The notes: generated by a model from the sequence alone, not told the origin. 64,000 bases of DNA from Flabesymbios commensalis (GCA_964017125.1 OZ024902.1:58436291-58500290), one strand, 5' to 3'. Counted from the first letter of the stretch, positions 1-11,056 are shown. Program-made: numbers and translations.

Positions 1-164
1 AGCTAGATCATTAATATTATAAAACAAAATGTGCGGTTTCAGGCAAGGATATGCCCTGAAAACTATCACCTTGATCAAATTCAGTGCATGCGCTGGTGTA
101 GCCCGTGGTAGCATTGAATAACCGGCAATGGTGTGTTGTTGACATTAAATCTCTCACAGGCAAT

Positions 165-245
165 GAGGGCGGGGGCCCTAGGGTAGTGGTTAGCACCGTT
201 GCCTTTCGATGTTCAGTTCCCGGTCTCGGCGGTTTGAAAGAAACA
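165..245 (+). repeat. tRNA-like sequence, possible SINE head
   Basis: The stretch TAGGGTAGTGGTTAGCACC resembles a tRNA D-arm with a pol III A box, and GTTCAGTTCCCGG about 35 bases on resembles a B box. The arms do not fold into a convincing full tRNA, so a SINE head or a decayed tRNA pseudogene is more likely than a working tRNA. It lies directly upstream of a second tRNA-like unit. Confidence 0.3.
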
Positions 246-292
246 AAAACTGTTTTTTCCCCATCCACGTGTGAAAGTCAGTATTGTGGGTA

Positions 293-478
293 GCCTCCGT
301 GACCGAGAGGTAGCGGTCTCGGCCTCAGACCGCCAGGGCTCGAATTTTAAATCCCTGTGTCTGGAGGACAGTGTCATCGCAATCATCGCACCATCCTCAG
401 AAGGTACTCCTGGCCCAGTTTAGCCTATATGTGCACAAAGGTGGCCTAAAGCCCGATTCATTTCATTTAATTTCACAG
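293..478 (+). mobile_element. tRNA-derived SINE-like element
   Basis: The head (293-370) has a CCTCC...GGAGG acceptor-like pairing and an anticodon-arm-like stem CGGTCT/AGACCG around a 7-base loop. It also has a T-arm-like stem AGGG...CCCT around a B-box-like GGCTCGAAT. The base before the anticodon-like triplet is G, not T, so this is not a functional tRNA. A roughly 100-base unrelated tail ends in a T-rich run near 470. Head plus tail is the usual layout of a tRNA-derived SINE. Confidence 0.45.
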
Positions 479-1402
479 GCAATGAATCGAAAGTACCCTT
501 CCTATTGTTATACTGGGGATTATCCGACCCGAGGATAGCGAAGCTGCGCGAAATATCACGGAGTTTCAGCATCAAATTGCACAGCGAAACCCAAGTCTCC
601 GGCCGTCTGGTGTCTGGGGTTAGATCCCCTAGCATGCCCAGAACCCCTTATCGTGCGAGCGAAGGAAAACGCTCTCAATAACCCACCATGCTCTATCACC
701 CCACCCTCTCATCATCATCTGTACATCATTTATCTCATCAATTGACTACATTGTTTTTATCTTATTACTTTGTCACTCAAAAGACCATTTTGTGCCGAAA
801 AGAGACGTAAAGCAATGATTTACTACTACTACTACTGTGTGTCGATGCTTCTAGTGCGGTCAATATAGCAAAACACCTCAAACAAATTGCAATAGAATTG
901 ATTTTATTCACAATCGTTTTTATAAGCACCTACTAAATGACATATTCAAAATTCTATCCCAATAGCAACCAAACTTTAAAGGTCTTCGATGACGGCCATC
1001 TTGCAAAATGTCTGCCATTTATGGTCATAAGTAACTCCACTATTCATGACTTCGGAAATATCGGTACAATCTATGAAATTAGCTCACCAGTTTTTCTACT
1101 TTACGAAAAAGAACACAAAATGGTTTGTAAATGGCGGTCATTTTGAAATGCAGCATTGCTGTTGAAAATGGGGGCTTGCATTTCTTCAAATTTCCTGAAG
1201 AGGAGGGTCTAAACTGTGTATGTGCCAAAATTCACATTTTATCCAGAAGTTCACACTCAAACACCTAGAGTACACGCTATTACCTTTCTACAAGGTTGTT
1301 CATGTTTGCGTCATAAATTTCAATGGAAATTAGATTTGAGTCCAATCCATCTACGAACCAGAATATATGTGGAAAACATTAATGGTTCGTTTTGCATTAC
1401 AG
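479..1402. other. Non-coding, probably intron with repeat remains
   Basis: I see no exon here. Near 990-1020 and 1125-1150 the sequence carries GGCCATCTTGCAAAATG and AAATGGCGGTCATTTTG. These are the same kind of motif found in tandem in the larger repeat elements elsewhere in the window, so part of the stretch is probably an old element of that type. If the two exons downstream belong to one gene, this is its upstream intron. Confidence 0.35.
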
Positions 1403-1562
1403 AACGGTTCTGGCAGGCGCCGGAAAATCTTCAAGGCAGACTCCGTAGAAGCACACGGCGACTGTGAAGACTGCCAGCCCAAGACCAGTACAAACTACAA
1501 TTTACGCCAACAACGGTTATCACAAGCTCATCCTTCCGTTCAGACGGGCAGTAGTGATGCGG
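1403..1562 (+). CDS. Probable penultimate exon of a transcription-factor-like gene
   Basis: An acceptor (TTTTGCATTACAG) precedes an open frame that starts Asn-Gly-Ser-Gly-Arg-Arg-Arg-Lys-Ile-Phe-Lys. The frame runs about 53 codons to a donor-like G|GTCAGT. One base is left over and pairs with the two bases supplied by the next acceptor at 1784, so the reading frame continues. The basic opening resembles the residues that follow FAKGFR at the end of T-box domains, for example TGNGRREKRK in TBX2. It also resembles the NGSFLRRRKRFK end of several forkhead domains. The rest of any DNA-binding domain would lie left of the window. The same frame stays open past the donor to 1663, so a terminal exon is an alternative reading. 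Confidence 0.4.
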
Positions 1563-1783
1563 GTCAGTATGCCTGTCGTGGTATCTCACCCTATTTTGGC
1601 GCTTCATCAACTGAAGTCAATTTCATCTCGATAACCACGATTTATTGTTTTAAATACATATAGATGTGTACATTAAAAACTCATATTAATCTGTTAATGG
1701 TGTTTTATTTTTTTTATTTATTGCTTTATTCTGTGGCGTGTATTTCAATTCCATATTATCACGTTTTGTCTTTTGTTTTGTAG

Positions 1784-3558
1784 AGTACTGTTTAAGTTAT
1801 TCGTCTTTAAAGCCTGATGGAAGAGATCGTCCTCGTGGACAGAAGACACACGAGCCTTCCCACACTGGGTTCCAGCATACGAGTAGGCCTATGAGGACTG
1901 ATAACAATGGCCTGATACCGATATGGCCTGCTGCAACATCAACCATCACCAGAGAAAGGGATAAAATCAGTAATCAAGGGTGCTTATCTGTTCAGCCAGA
2001 TTATCAGCCGCTCTCTGCAGAAACTCGTCAATACCAGAGTGTGATGAGCAGAAACCCTGCACACCACGTGAACACTGCCCGCTTGGCCACAGAGATGCAT
2101 CAATACAGGAGCACCATAGAATCAGACAACAGCTCGACTATAAGCTTCCTGCGGGAGAGCAGTATGCATTCCTCTATGTTAAATATGTGGCCTACAGGGG
2201 CTGATTTGAGGACCGCACAAGCTCGATTATTGGAGTTAGCAGGCTCTGAGCATAACAGTAAGTCCATTTTTGTCATTCAACCACATGGCTCTGCCAGTTA
2301 CAGCTTGTGCGGACACAATGTGTTACCGACCATGGATACAACGTTGCCTGTTCTTCAACCCCAAACGAATTTCCCGTTTGCTTATAGACCGAGTGAGGAA
2401 GTGCCCATATTTCGTCCACAGTACACGTCGTATACCGCAGTCAACAAACAGTTGGATTGTACTTATTTTGAAGCAAATGAGCGGCCAATCACCATAGCTG
2501 CTCTTCCGACTGATAACACTACTAGTGTTCAAGATCATCATACAGCAACTAATTGTAGCTGTAGCATGTTTGGTGCAGATTTACACCAACATGCGTGTGA
2601 TAGTCTTAGTTTATTTCATAGTCATTCATCTCGCGTTCTCCCCGAGTTTGCACCACATATGTACAATTATGACAATCAAGGTGGTCGATATAACTGCCAT
2701 GGTAATATGTCAACTAATCGAGCAGCTGCTCCTGGAGCCTGGACTTATCCTCCACCTATATATCGAGCAGCAGAGGGGGGAGTTTCAGGAAGCCTATCGC
2801 CACCTCATCTATGTGGTTCATATCACACGTCGAATATGGATATTAACAATGTGGCTGGAGACCATGTTTATGATGAAGCGACTGCTGAAGCTATAATGAC
2901 TGCACCGATGATAGATAACATGCATTTTGTGGCTACAAATAATGAGGACAGCTATTTGACTACCCATACAATGCCAAATGACATAACCACCATGTCACAA
3001 ACAAGACAAGAAACACAGTCGATTCAAGTGAGAAGCAAAGACAACGAAGAAGAGTTCCGTGATGCCGACGATGACATGGCGATGAACTATGAATGTACAA
3101 ATTTACTGGGCCTTCCCTCCATTAACAGTTTTCTTTGCGAGGAAGGTGCTTTACACCACAATCAACAACAAGACTATAATCACCAACAAGATGATCTGCA
3201 GAGCAAAGAAGTCAACGAGTATTACAATACTAATTCCAACCTAATATCTGCTAATACTGATAACAACACCCAGTCACCAATGGAATCTTCTGAAGGGCAT
3301 GATGAAGGAATGTCGCAACACAATCAAACGCACCCTGCGAGCCATGTTCACATACCCGCAGATCTGTCTTCAGCCGAGGATGGAATTGATGAAGAGCCTT
3401 TGTCATATTCTTTTCGTCTTCTCTCTGGCGCATCAGACAGCCACTGGCTGGATCAATGCAATCAAGATCACATTGTCTCCATACAACCCATCTCCCCAGA
3501 ACAGGGTGAAAGCAAATGGGATACAAGTGACTCGAAAAAGGAAGATCTTACTCCGTAG
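1784..3558 (+). CDS. Large final exon, low-complexity C-terminal region, family uncertain
   Basis: A 591-codon frame stays open in AT-rich DNA. A pyrimidine-rich tract ending TTTTGTTTTGTAG (AG at 1782-1783) gives a good acceptor, so the in-frame ATG at 1738 lies in the intron and is not the start. The protein is rich in Ser, Thr, Asn, Gln and His, with acidic and Gln/His-rich runs near the end and a TAG stop at 3556. There is no signal peptide, membrane segment or catalytic motif. This composition is common in transactivation tails of developmental transcription factors. With the basic patch in the preceding exon, a T-box or forkhead factor is the best guess. I do not recognise the specific protein. 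Confidence 0.62.
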
Positions 3559-3669
3559 GCCTAATGCATTTCATCACTATTTAAACAAAAATATACATAA
3601 CCACCTAGTGTGATAAATTTATTAATTGAGATATTTCTATTGTAGTTTACTATATTGTTTGAATCGAAT

Positions 3670-3736
3670 TATATAACTATATATATATTCATAACTATAT
3701 ATATATTCACATATATATATATTTATATATATAAGA
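3670..3736. repeat. (TA)n-rich microsatellite
   Basis: Runs of TATATATA are interrupted by ATTCATAAC and ATTCACA spacers. This is simple low-complexity sequence inside the presumed 3' UTR. Confidence 0.85.
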
Positions 3737-4365
3737 CAGATTAAATTATGATAACTGTAAAGATATACGTTATATATGCATGCTGTATTCGTTTGTCCTT
3801 TTCTCAGGTGAATATTCCTTTCTTCGCAAACATATGTCAATTGTCCCAATTCAAACGAGTAAGCGTGACAAGGTTTGTTATCAGGATGTTATGACTAATA
3901 TTTTATCCAACAGAGATTTGAACTCATGAGTAACATGACACATTTTGCAACAACAGACATGTAAGTAAAATTAGCTACGAGCTCAACACAGCTTGTTTTG
4001 AGGGTAGGCTATAGCTGATTTGCGTCGAGTTTGTGGATAATTGTGCTTTATGTTAAGTGTTGGAAAAGGTATCATATTACACATGATTCAAACATAAAAA
4101 TATATATATAAATAATATTACACATGTTGTTTTCATAAGTACCAGTAGCCTTGTTGTGTTGACACGTCACAAGTTTTCTGACAAATGACATGTTTTGTGC
4201 GAAGAAAGTGATGTTCATGTGATAAAGGGACAGATGATTATAGCACGTGAACATGCATTGATGATTATAATGCAGTTATTGATGCTCTGTGATACTGTGT
4301 TAGGGAACAATATGTCTCTGCATTGTTTGAGGTTTTTACGTTCGTTATTATTATTATTTTAATTT

Positions 4366-4371
4366 AATAAA
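4366..4371 (+). terminator. Candidate polyadenylation signal AATAAA
   Basis: A canonical hexamer about 810 bases after the stop of the plus-strand gene, with T/GT-rich sequence following within 40-80 bases. Confidence 0.45.
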
Positions 4372-4688
4372 GTTTAAGAAGAATGTATAACATCAAGTGA
4401 TGGTTTAATTATATATTTCGTTGTATTATTCTATTTTTTTATGATTTTGTTACATTATAAAGATTATTTAAACATCTCTGGTTATATCCACTTTATTGTG
4501 TTTTATAGTTGGCTTTACCATCTCACATCATCTGTCATCCGTTCTGTCACTTTCCCATTTGCATAATGTCAAATACTATTCTGAAATACTGTAAAATAAT
4601 AAGGGCCTTGTTGGGGAGTTTGTTATTCGGCTCATATAATACGCCTGGTAGACGTGAGTGGGCAAATAGCGTAGACTCGATTGTTCAT

Positions 4689-5658
4689 TAAGTCTCCACC
4701 CACTATACTATCGGATTAGTTCCGAATATTTGCAGTATGTATACTGGCCCTGGGGAATTTGCCTGGTAAATTTTCTTTTACATTTTTGTTTTTTCAACAA
4801 AATCCAAGATGGCCGCCAAAATCCTATGGCGCACCTGAGAGTTGAACCACTTCATCGATTTGCATCATGTTTGGTTTAAAGAAAAGAGCTTACCCTGGAC
4901 GTGAGCTGAAAAGCTTTTGGTGTGATTCTGATACTAAAAACGTTGATTTTTTTACGTTTTAGTATTTTAATGGATATTTCTGTTTTGCCCATTTTGGCCT
5001 TCATCAAAATTTGGTAATATAGCCATACACCCCTACTCGGATTATTTCTGAATATTTCCAGTATGCATAGTGGCCCTAGAAAATTTGCCTTGCACATTTT
5101 TTCTGCGTTTTTCAGCTTCTTCAACAAAATCCAAGATGGCCGCCAAAATCCTATGTCTCTCTCTAGAGCTTGAACGGCTTTATGGATTTGTTTCATGTTT
5201 GGTTTAAAGGAAAGACCCCGCTCTGCACATGTGCTGATTAGTTTTTTGTGTGATTCTGATAATAAAAACTTTGATTTCTTTACGTTTCAGAATTTTTTGC
5301 GGATATTTCAGCTTTGTTCATTCTCGCTATCATAAAAATCTGTTAATTTAGCTATACAAACGTTTTTCAACTTTAACAAATCTAAAATGGACGCCAAAGT
5401 CCTATGTCGCCCCCTAGAGCTTGGAGCTATTTGTTTCAGACCTTGCCCTGCACATGTGCTGATTAGTTTTTGGTGTGATTCCGATAATAAAAACTTTTTT
5501 TTCTACATTTTAGGATTTTAGCTGGTATTTCAGTTTTGCTTGAACTGCTTCGCCGATCTGTTCCAATGAAATTTGGTGACAGTACTCTATTTCTCTATAA
5601 TTAATGTACTATAAGGGGCGGGGAAGACGCAAGCTTTGCCCCTGCAGGCAAATCTAGT
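4689..5658 (+). mobile_element. Non-autonomous DNA element with internal tandem repeats, copy 1
   Basis: The ends are AAGTCTCCACCCAC on the left and, read inward from the right, GCGTCTTCCCCGCCCC, so they form imperfect terminal inverted repeats. Inside are about three diverged tandem units. Each carries CCAAGATGGCCGCCAAAATC or a variant (near 4804, 5131 and 5382), followed by text such as GTGTGATTCTGAT and a T-rich run. No transposase is present. An inverted, longer relative lies at 30903-32280. Confidence 0.65.
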
Positions 5659-6108
5659 TAATTAAATATTATAATCAACATTGTCCACACCAACAAACCA
5701 TAGGATCATCAGGTGAGCAGAGTACAGAATCGGCATTTGCATGTTGAAAATAAGGCACGCAACATCATGATAATGACCCATATCCCCATATATTTAGATC
5801 ATTTGATTGACAAGGCATATTTATTATTTGACGCCCTCCACAGGCACTAAGATCGCATGTGGCCTGTTTTACCCCAGACTGTTCATCGCTGAACTCAGTT
5901 GGCCACTTCAGAGAGGAAGTGGCCGACTGAGTTCAGTGAGTAGGCTTATAATCATTCTTATATAATATACAGACAGACGCTGTGGGCTATTTAAAGATTC
6001 ATACAACTGCGAAATGGGCATGCGTGGGTCGATCAGGTGTAGGCCTACATTAGTCTATAGAGTACACTTCGACAGCATTAATCAGGGACTGAACTGATAT
6101 ACTACTCC
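5659..6108. other. Intergenic, nothing recognised
   Basis: Unique-looking AT-rich sequence. The only structure I see is a short inverted repeat around 5888-5940 (ACTCAGTTGGCCACTTC / GAAGTGGCCGACTGAGT). It is a ~17-bp stem with a short loop, probably another small hairpin element. Confidence 0.4.
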
Positions 6109-6208
6109 AACGAGAAGTTGGTCCAATGTTGTTTTAATGTTAGTCCAACGTCTGCGACGTTGGCCGACATTAAACCAACATTTGGTGAGTGTGCCGTGTT
6201 GGCTGGGA
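6109..6208. repeat. H1 hairpin element (CAGCAAACA type)
   Basis: A palindromic unit whose arms read GTTGGTCCAATGTTG inward and pair with ACATTAAACCAACATTTGG, around a GACGTTGGCC-like centre. The end GTGTTGGCTGGG is a decayed form of the family end TGTTTGCTGGG. Confidence 0.6.
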
Positions 6209-6299
6209 AAGCTCTCACTGTCAATATGCATGGAGGTCAACTGTTTCCAGCCCCCTATGGTAACGCAACCGTTTGTGTCTCAACACTAGGCCCACATAA

Positions 6300-6415
6300 G
6301 AGAATTGATCAATTATTCCCTCATAGATGTCGCTCAAGTATATAAAGTTTATATGATTTGGGAACTTTTTTTAACGCGGCTATTTGTACAAAACTCGTAT
6401 AGTATTATTATCTTT
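6300..6415. repeat. Dispersed repeat, copy also at 10612-10710
   Basis: TAGATGTCGCTCAAGTATATA, then TTGGGAACTTTTTTTAACGCGGC, matches TAGATATCGCTCAAGTATATA, then TTGGGAACTTTCTCTTAATGCGGC near 10.63-10.69 kb, in the same order and orientation. It abuts the palindromic array to its right. Confidence 0.6.
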
Positions 6416-6435
6416 GCTGATAACTGTGGATGTGG

Positions 6436-7022
6436 GGAGTTAAGAACTCAATATATTGACTTTACAACTCGGTATATTGACTTTAAAAGTCGATATATTG
6501 AGTTCACAACTCAATATATTGAGTTTACAACTCGATATATTGACTTTAAAAATCGATATATCGAGTTCATAACTCGATATATTAAGTTTCAATCTCGATA
6601 TATTGACTTTAAACGTCGATATATTGAGTTCACAACTCAATATATGATATTGACTTCCAAAGTCAATATATCGAGTTGTAAACTCAATATATTGAGTTGT
6701 GAACTCAATATTGACTTTCAAAGTCAATATATCGAGTTGAAACTCAATAGATTGAGTTGTAAACTCAATATATCGACTTTTGAAGTCGATATATTGAGTT
6801 GGGAACTCAATATATTGACTTTCATATATATTTTCATAGTCAATATAGACTTTCATAGTCAATATATCGAGTTGTAAACTCAATACATTGACTTTCATAG
6901 TCAATATATCGAGTTGTAAACTCAATGTATTGAGTTGTAAACTCAATATATTGAGTTGTAAACTCAATAGATTGAGTTGTGAGCTCAATATATTGACTTT
7001 TAAAGTCAATATATTGGGTTTA
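6436..7022. repeat. Palindromic minisatellite array (~21-bp units)
   Basis: Roughly 27 units share the core CAATATATTGA (CGATATATCGA in some). Cores are joined by one of two short palindromic linkers, GACTTT...AAAGTC or GAGTT...AACTC. Every unit is close to its own reverse complement, so both strands read almost alike. Because most units are ~21 bases with no stop, long open frames of about 190 codons run on both strands. They consist only of repeated Tyr-Ile-(Asp/Glu)-Phe or Leu-Asn-Ile-Leu-Ser words and are not genes. Confidence 0.9.
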
Positions 7023-8229
7023 AAAAAAAAAATAATAATGCAAATGTCGCTTCTGGGGCTTAGTAGATAAAGCTACTTACGCGTTTATTTTATAGTTTGA
7101 AGGATCCTTCATGCTAAATATGCGCAATACTTGCCAAATAAAATAAGTAGTTGTATACGTTCTGAGCCAAATCATAGGACAGCACTAGTAGATCAGCATT
7201 TGGACCAAAATAGACTAAATTGCATCATATATCAAATTAAAAGTGGGTATTATCAGGAAAGTTAATATGACTCATGAAACTGTGGCATTTTGTACAAATT
7301 TGATATCCTAAAATGTTGTGGCCAAGGGGTCGGGAAATACTGAACTTGTTTAAACCAGAATATTAAGTTAATTTATCTGAAACTATATTCAATAATTATT
7401 ATGCTGAACATCCCAATAAATAATATTTTCTAGATGTTACTCAGAAAAAATAATAATAATGCAACCCTCTAGGGACAAAAATCATATAAATACTAGGATT
7501 TTACGCATGGCTATAACACAAAAATTCATTAGTCTTGAAACCTTCAGTTACTCAAGCCATATAAATACACAAATTGTAATAATTAATTATTTTATTAATG
7601 CTATATATTATAGCTGAAAAATAATTATTATAAAACGGGTTTAAACAATACTGTTTTACTGTGTTTAACTTCTAGCTAGAATGTAAGAAATAACATATTT
7701 GCAGATCGCTTTATTTCACGTAGATATTACACTAAAATTTAAATGAATATTTTTTTTTCACATGTTTGTTTCGCATTGCAGAGCAGTTTACATTATCAGC
7801 AGGGAGGGAAAGAATGTTTTTAAGCGCTATTTAGTAAATTATTACATTTGAAATTACTGACAACCCAGTAAAATTATATGGGTTGTAACATTTGTTTCCA
7901 AATGAATAACTTCAGATTAATCATTCATATTCAAGTGCGCAGTGAAATTGTTTACTGGTGTAGTGCAGTGGCATAGCCGGCATGTCCGCACGTGCATAAT
8001 ACCTCGCCCAGCCTGAAAAAATAAAAATAAATTACATTATAAGAAATTGGGTGTTATTCTCACATTTTACGAGAACCAATATAATATAAATCTTAATACA
8101 GTTAAAGACGGCAGGCAAGCATATATCGTTACTTTTACATGTAAGGCCTATATGTTTTCCTGTCGTTGTAATACAATGTAAGCTAACCATTAGGCCTACA
8201 TGCCTAGTAACAGTGACATAACGCGAATA
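7023..8229. other. Intergenic, nothing recognised
   Basis: Very AT-rich DNA without a plausible exon, RNA gene or clear repeat. The start includes a short A-run directly after the palindromic array. Confidence 0.4.
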
Positions 8230-8395
8230 TCTGAGGGAGATAACTTAATCCACTTAAAAACTAGAAAAGGACTCGGAGGCCCGGCTTTAGTCTGTTTGAG
8301 TGCTTTAGACAAAAAATTGGCCTAATATTTTGTAAACATAGCTGTATTGGTTTTCCTCATGGGCCAGAATCCTAAATGTCCAGGATATAATTATT
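8230..8395 (+). repeat. Left copy of an inverted block (partner 11697-11822)
   Basis: Words such as GGCCCGGCTTTAGTCTGTTTGAGTGCT, CAAAAAATTGGCC and TGGGCCAGAATCCTAAATGTC appear reverse-complemented and in reverse order at 11.70-11.82 kb. With the inverted hairpin pair next to them (8510-8636 and 11262-11390), they outline a mirror-image arrangement across 8.2-11.8 kb. Confidence 0.6.
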
Positions 8396-8509
8396 TAAAG
8401 AACCAAAGAGACAAGTATATCTTCAACGTTTAGGCCTATTCCTCCCACCACTACCGCTGTGTACGCGTCTATACGATGTAGGCCTACCCTGTACACGCAA
8501 TGTGGTCCT

Positions 8510-8636
8510 ACCCACCCAATACCAGTTCAATGTTGGGCCAGCGTCGCAGCCCATTGCTGGTTCAATGCCGGTGAATTGTATTCGACGCTGGCCCAACATT
8601 GAAACAGAATTAGGTGACTGTCCCGTGTTTGCTCTG
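8510..8636. repeat. H1 hairpin element, mirror copy of 11262-11390
   Basis: Contains CAATGTTGGGCCAGCGTCGCAG and its reverse complement CGACGCTGGCCCAACATTG, with CCCATTGCTGGTTCAATGCCGG between. It ends TGTCCCGTGTTTGCTCTG. The stretch including the upstream GTAGGCCTACC is repeated in inverse orientation at 11.3 kb. Confidence 0.65.
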
Positions 8637-8663
8637 ACTGCCATACGCGTGACGCTTTATGCC

Positions 8664-8758
8664 CAGAAAGGCCACTACCCGATAACACAATACATTGGTC
8701 CAATTGTGAAATAATGTCGGGCCAACTCTGCGACTCTGGGCCGACATTATTCCAACCA
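8664..8758. repeat. H1 hairpin element
   Basis: Imperfect palindrome: TTGTGAAATAATGTCGGGCCAA pairs with TGGGCCGACATTATTCCAACC across a short CTCTGCGACTC centre. Confidence 0.55.
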
Positions 8759-9640
8759 AAACCCTTTAAGCTCTTAACCCCGGATAAAATCGTGAATATA
8801 TTTTTTTTAGAAGATTTCTTAAACACGAGAATACTTAACCTAGGGACCTCATAGACTAGAATCGGGGAAATCTTTTAAATTTAGGGATGCTGTGGCAACG
8901 TAGGAAGTGTGCCGAAAGCCCCATTTATCAGTGGTTCCCGTATTTCTCATCTTGGACATGCATGTCCGAAATTAAATTTCTCCCTTATTTCTTGCCTAAC
9001 TGATAACACAAAATTTTAAAAACTTACACAATTGTATTCTACGGCCATATATGTAAGCCAAAATATAAATACTGATTTTTTTATGATTTTAGTTTTGTGT
9101 CGCTTGAAATAAAAAATAATTCACCATAATGTGTCCTTGCTTTTTTCATGTAAGAGCGTCACAATGAAAGGGTAATTTCTATATCAAGGGGCAATGTTGT
9201 GATAAACGCGTGCCTTGATGCAAAATGTAGGCCTACCATGCAACACTGCATGTTGAATGGTGGGCAAACGTCGCAGACATCGAGACAGCCATGGCAATCG
9301 CAAATTGTATGTTATAATGTCGTATTTAAAGCTTAAAGTGTCTAAATTATACCAATCTGCAATGCCTTCTACCGCTCAAGTCAAAAATCTATTTTTAATC
9401 ATACAAAATTTGATACTTTTGAAAATAAATATCTCAGTCAGTCTAGACTTTACTTCCATATTGCATAACGATAGGAGGCAGATCGGCTTTAAATGTCAGT
9501 GGGGGAGGAGACAGAGAACCCAGGGTTTTACAGCACATTATGTGCCATCTGCTTTTGACGGACAGTAAGCTAACTACTTAACCAGTAAACAGTTACTGCC
9601 TTTCCACTTTGCGTGTTACAGCTGTGCAGCAAACTTGAGA
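8759..9640. other. Intergenic, repeat remains only
   Basis: No exon recognised. 9565-9625 (AGTAAACAGTTACTGCC and flanks) resembles 41,825-41,870, so it is a dispersed repeat fragment. 9240-9290 is a decayed H1-like half. Confidence 0.35.
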
Positions 9641-9912
9641 CGTTGCCATAATATTAGCCTGATGGTGGCCTACAGTTTACAACGCTGGATCAGCATTATC
9701 CCAGCATTTGTCAACCAGTATATATGGGCCTTAACGCGATAAATGTTCACCCAGTGCTAGAATTATGCTTTTTCATCGTCTACGACCTTGGGTACGACCT
9801 CAGGTACACTGACCCAATGTTGGATCAAAGTTGGAACAGCGTCACAGATGATGACACAGCATTTAACCAAGATTGTGTCAGTGCATCGAGTTGACTGACC
9901 AGAAACAGCATG
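9640..9912. repeat. Decayed H1-type hairpin remains
   Basis: Pieces such as CTGACCCAATGTTGGATCAAAG and CAGCGTCACAGATGATGACACAGC, followed by AACCAAGATTGTGTCAG, keep the order arm-centre-arm of the H1 family but with many differences. The boundaries are uncertain. Confidence 0.4.
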
Positions 9913-10610
9913 ATACAGAACACTTCTGCTCACTGCGAAAACCAAGTATCTGCTCATTTTACAAGTGTGCAGATACAGTCTATTGAAATAGCTGTTACAA
10001 GCAAGAAGGAGGCAGTGACACCAGCCAAAAGGAAGTTATACTTGATTTACAAGTGAGCAAAAACGGCCTTTTGGTAGCGCTGTTGCACACAGGAAAAGAC
10101 GGGGACGCCAGTTAAAAAGCATTAAATGCCTAATTTACCAAGGAGCATATAATGCCTTTTGACCTTGCACAGACAGAACAGTCTGAACAGAGAAAGCGGA
10201 AGTTAACGACAGAAACGTCAGAAACTGAACTTAAGATCTTTTCTATCGACAAGCTAAAAATGACAGCTCTTTTGAACATTACTCCACATTTTTTGTTGTG
10301 TTTCAGTGGAATTATTGAGCAATTGGAGAGTATAAATAACAATTTTATCCACAAAAAGTGTTTTTACAGCTAGGTCACTAATATTTTGCTATGTTCACCA
10401 CTTAATTTCATTCAATTTCCTCGACAATGGGACAATTACGTTTTGTATTTATAATGATTTTCCCCATTTGAAAGTTTGAAGATAATGATGAAGACTTGGG
10501 ATGTATTTTTAGTTGACAAATATATGTTTCACCTTCACATCAAATTGCAACATGCCAAACTTCGGCCTCCACTATTCAGCTATTTTTAAACTAAGAGCCA
10601 GAGTTAAGAG
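9913..10610. other. Intergenic, nothing convincing
   Basis: A frame of about 74 codons at 10152-10373 begins with a charged stretch (Glu-Gln-Ser-Glu-Gln-Arg-Lys-Arg-Lys). It has no homology I recognise and no flanking splice sites that would place it in a gene, so I leave it uncalled. Confidence 0.35.
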
Positions 10611-10611
10611 C

Positions 10612-10710
10612 TTTCGTGGAATTATTAACTCGTAGATATCGCTCAAGTATATATGAACTTACTATCACTTGGGAACTTTCTCTTAATGCGGCGTTAGGTA
10701 TGAAACGCAT
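10612..10710. repeat. Dispersed repeat, copy of 6300-6415
   Basis: Matches the block beside the palindromic array but is not followed by the array. The array was therefore either gained at the other copy or lost here. Confidence 0.55.
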
Positions 10711-10951
10711 AAATTTTAGGACTACATCCGGTATCCTATTAAGTTTATTTTGCCCGAGTTTGTGTCCTATCTAGGGGGGAGGGTAGGCCTACTGTGTGTA
10801 GGAAACGGCTCACATTTTTGTACACCAGTCCTTATGAACATGTGCTATATAACATTTCAGGTCCTGAGGTTAAGTAGTCCTACTTTTGTCATTAACAAGT
10901 GTTCAGAAAAAAAATATTCACGATTATATTTGTGGTTGAAAGCTTAAAGAG

Positions 10952-11056
10952 TTTTGGTTGGAATGATTTTAGCCCAGCGTCGCAGCAGGTGGCCCAGCAT
11001 TACATCAGCATTGGGCCAATGTATCGTGTTATCTGGTGTTTCTGGCGCCGAGGTGT
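10952..11056. repeat. H1 hairpin element
   Basis: TTAGCCCAGCGTCGCAGCAGG, then TGGCCCAGCATTACATCAGC, and an end ATCGTGTTATCTGG related to the family end. The left arm is diverged. Confidence 0.5.

Larger units (their letters stand above)
3559..4390 (+). other. Probable 3' UTR of the preceding gene
   Basis: No coding frame is seen after the stop at 3558. The sequence is AT-rich with a TATATA microsatellite, and the first clear hexamer in a good context is AATAAA at 4366-4371. It is followed by a T/GT-rich stretch (4405-4450) that could serve as the downstream element. Confidence 0.45.

Noticed and set aside
293-370. Functional tRNA gene
   Set aside because: The base before the anticodon-like triplet is not T, the T-loop is not standard, and a non-tRNA tail follows.
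1738-1783. ATG at 1738 as the start of the 606-codon frame
   Set aside because: It lies in a pyrimidine-rich tract ending TTTTGTAG, a classic acceptor, and the upstream exon at 1403-1562 joins in the right phase.
2270-3613. Several short frames overlapping the 1784-3558 exon on both strands
   Set aside because: Shadows of the main frame; no separate splice sites, domains or start context.
6305-7009. Overlapping open frames of ~190 codons on both strands
   Set aside because: They exist only because the ~21-bp palindromic repeat lacks stop codons. The residues are a repeated word on either strand with no non-repetitive domain.
6436-7022. CRISPR-like array
   Set aside because: There are no unique spacers between repeats, the units are palindromic throughout, and the setting is an animal genome.
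10152-10373. Charged 74-codon frame
   Set aside because: Low complexity, overlapped by a similar-sized frame on the other strand, no homology recognised and no splice context.
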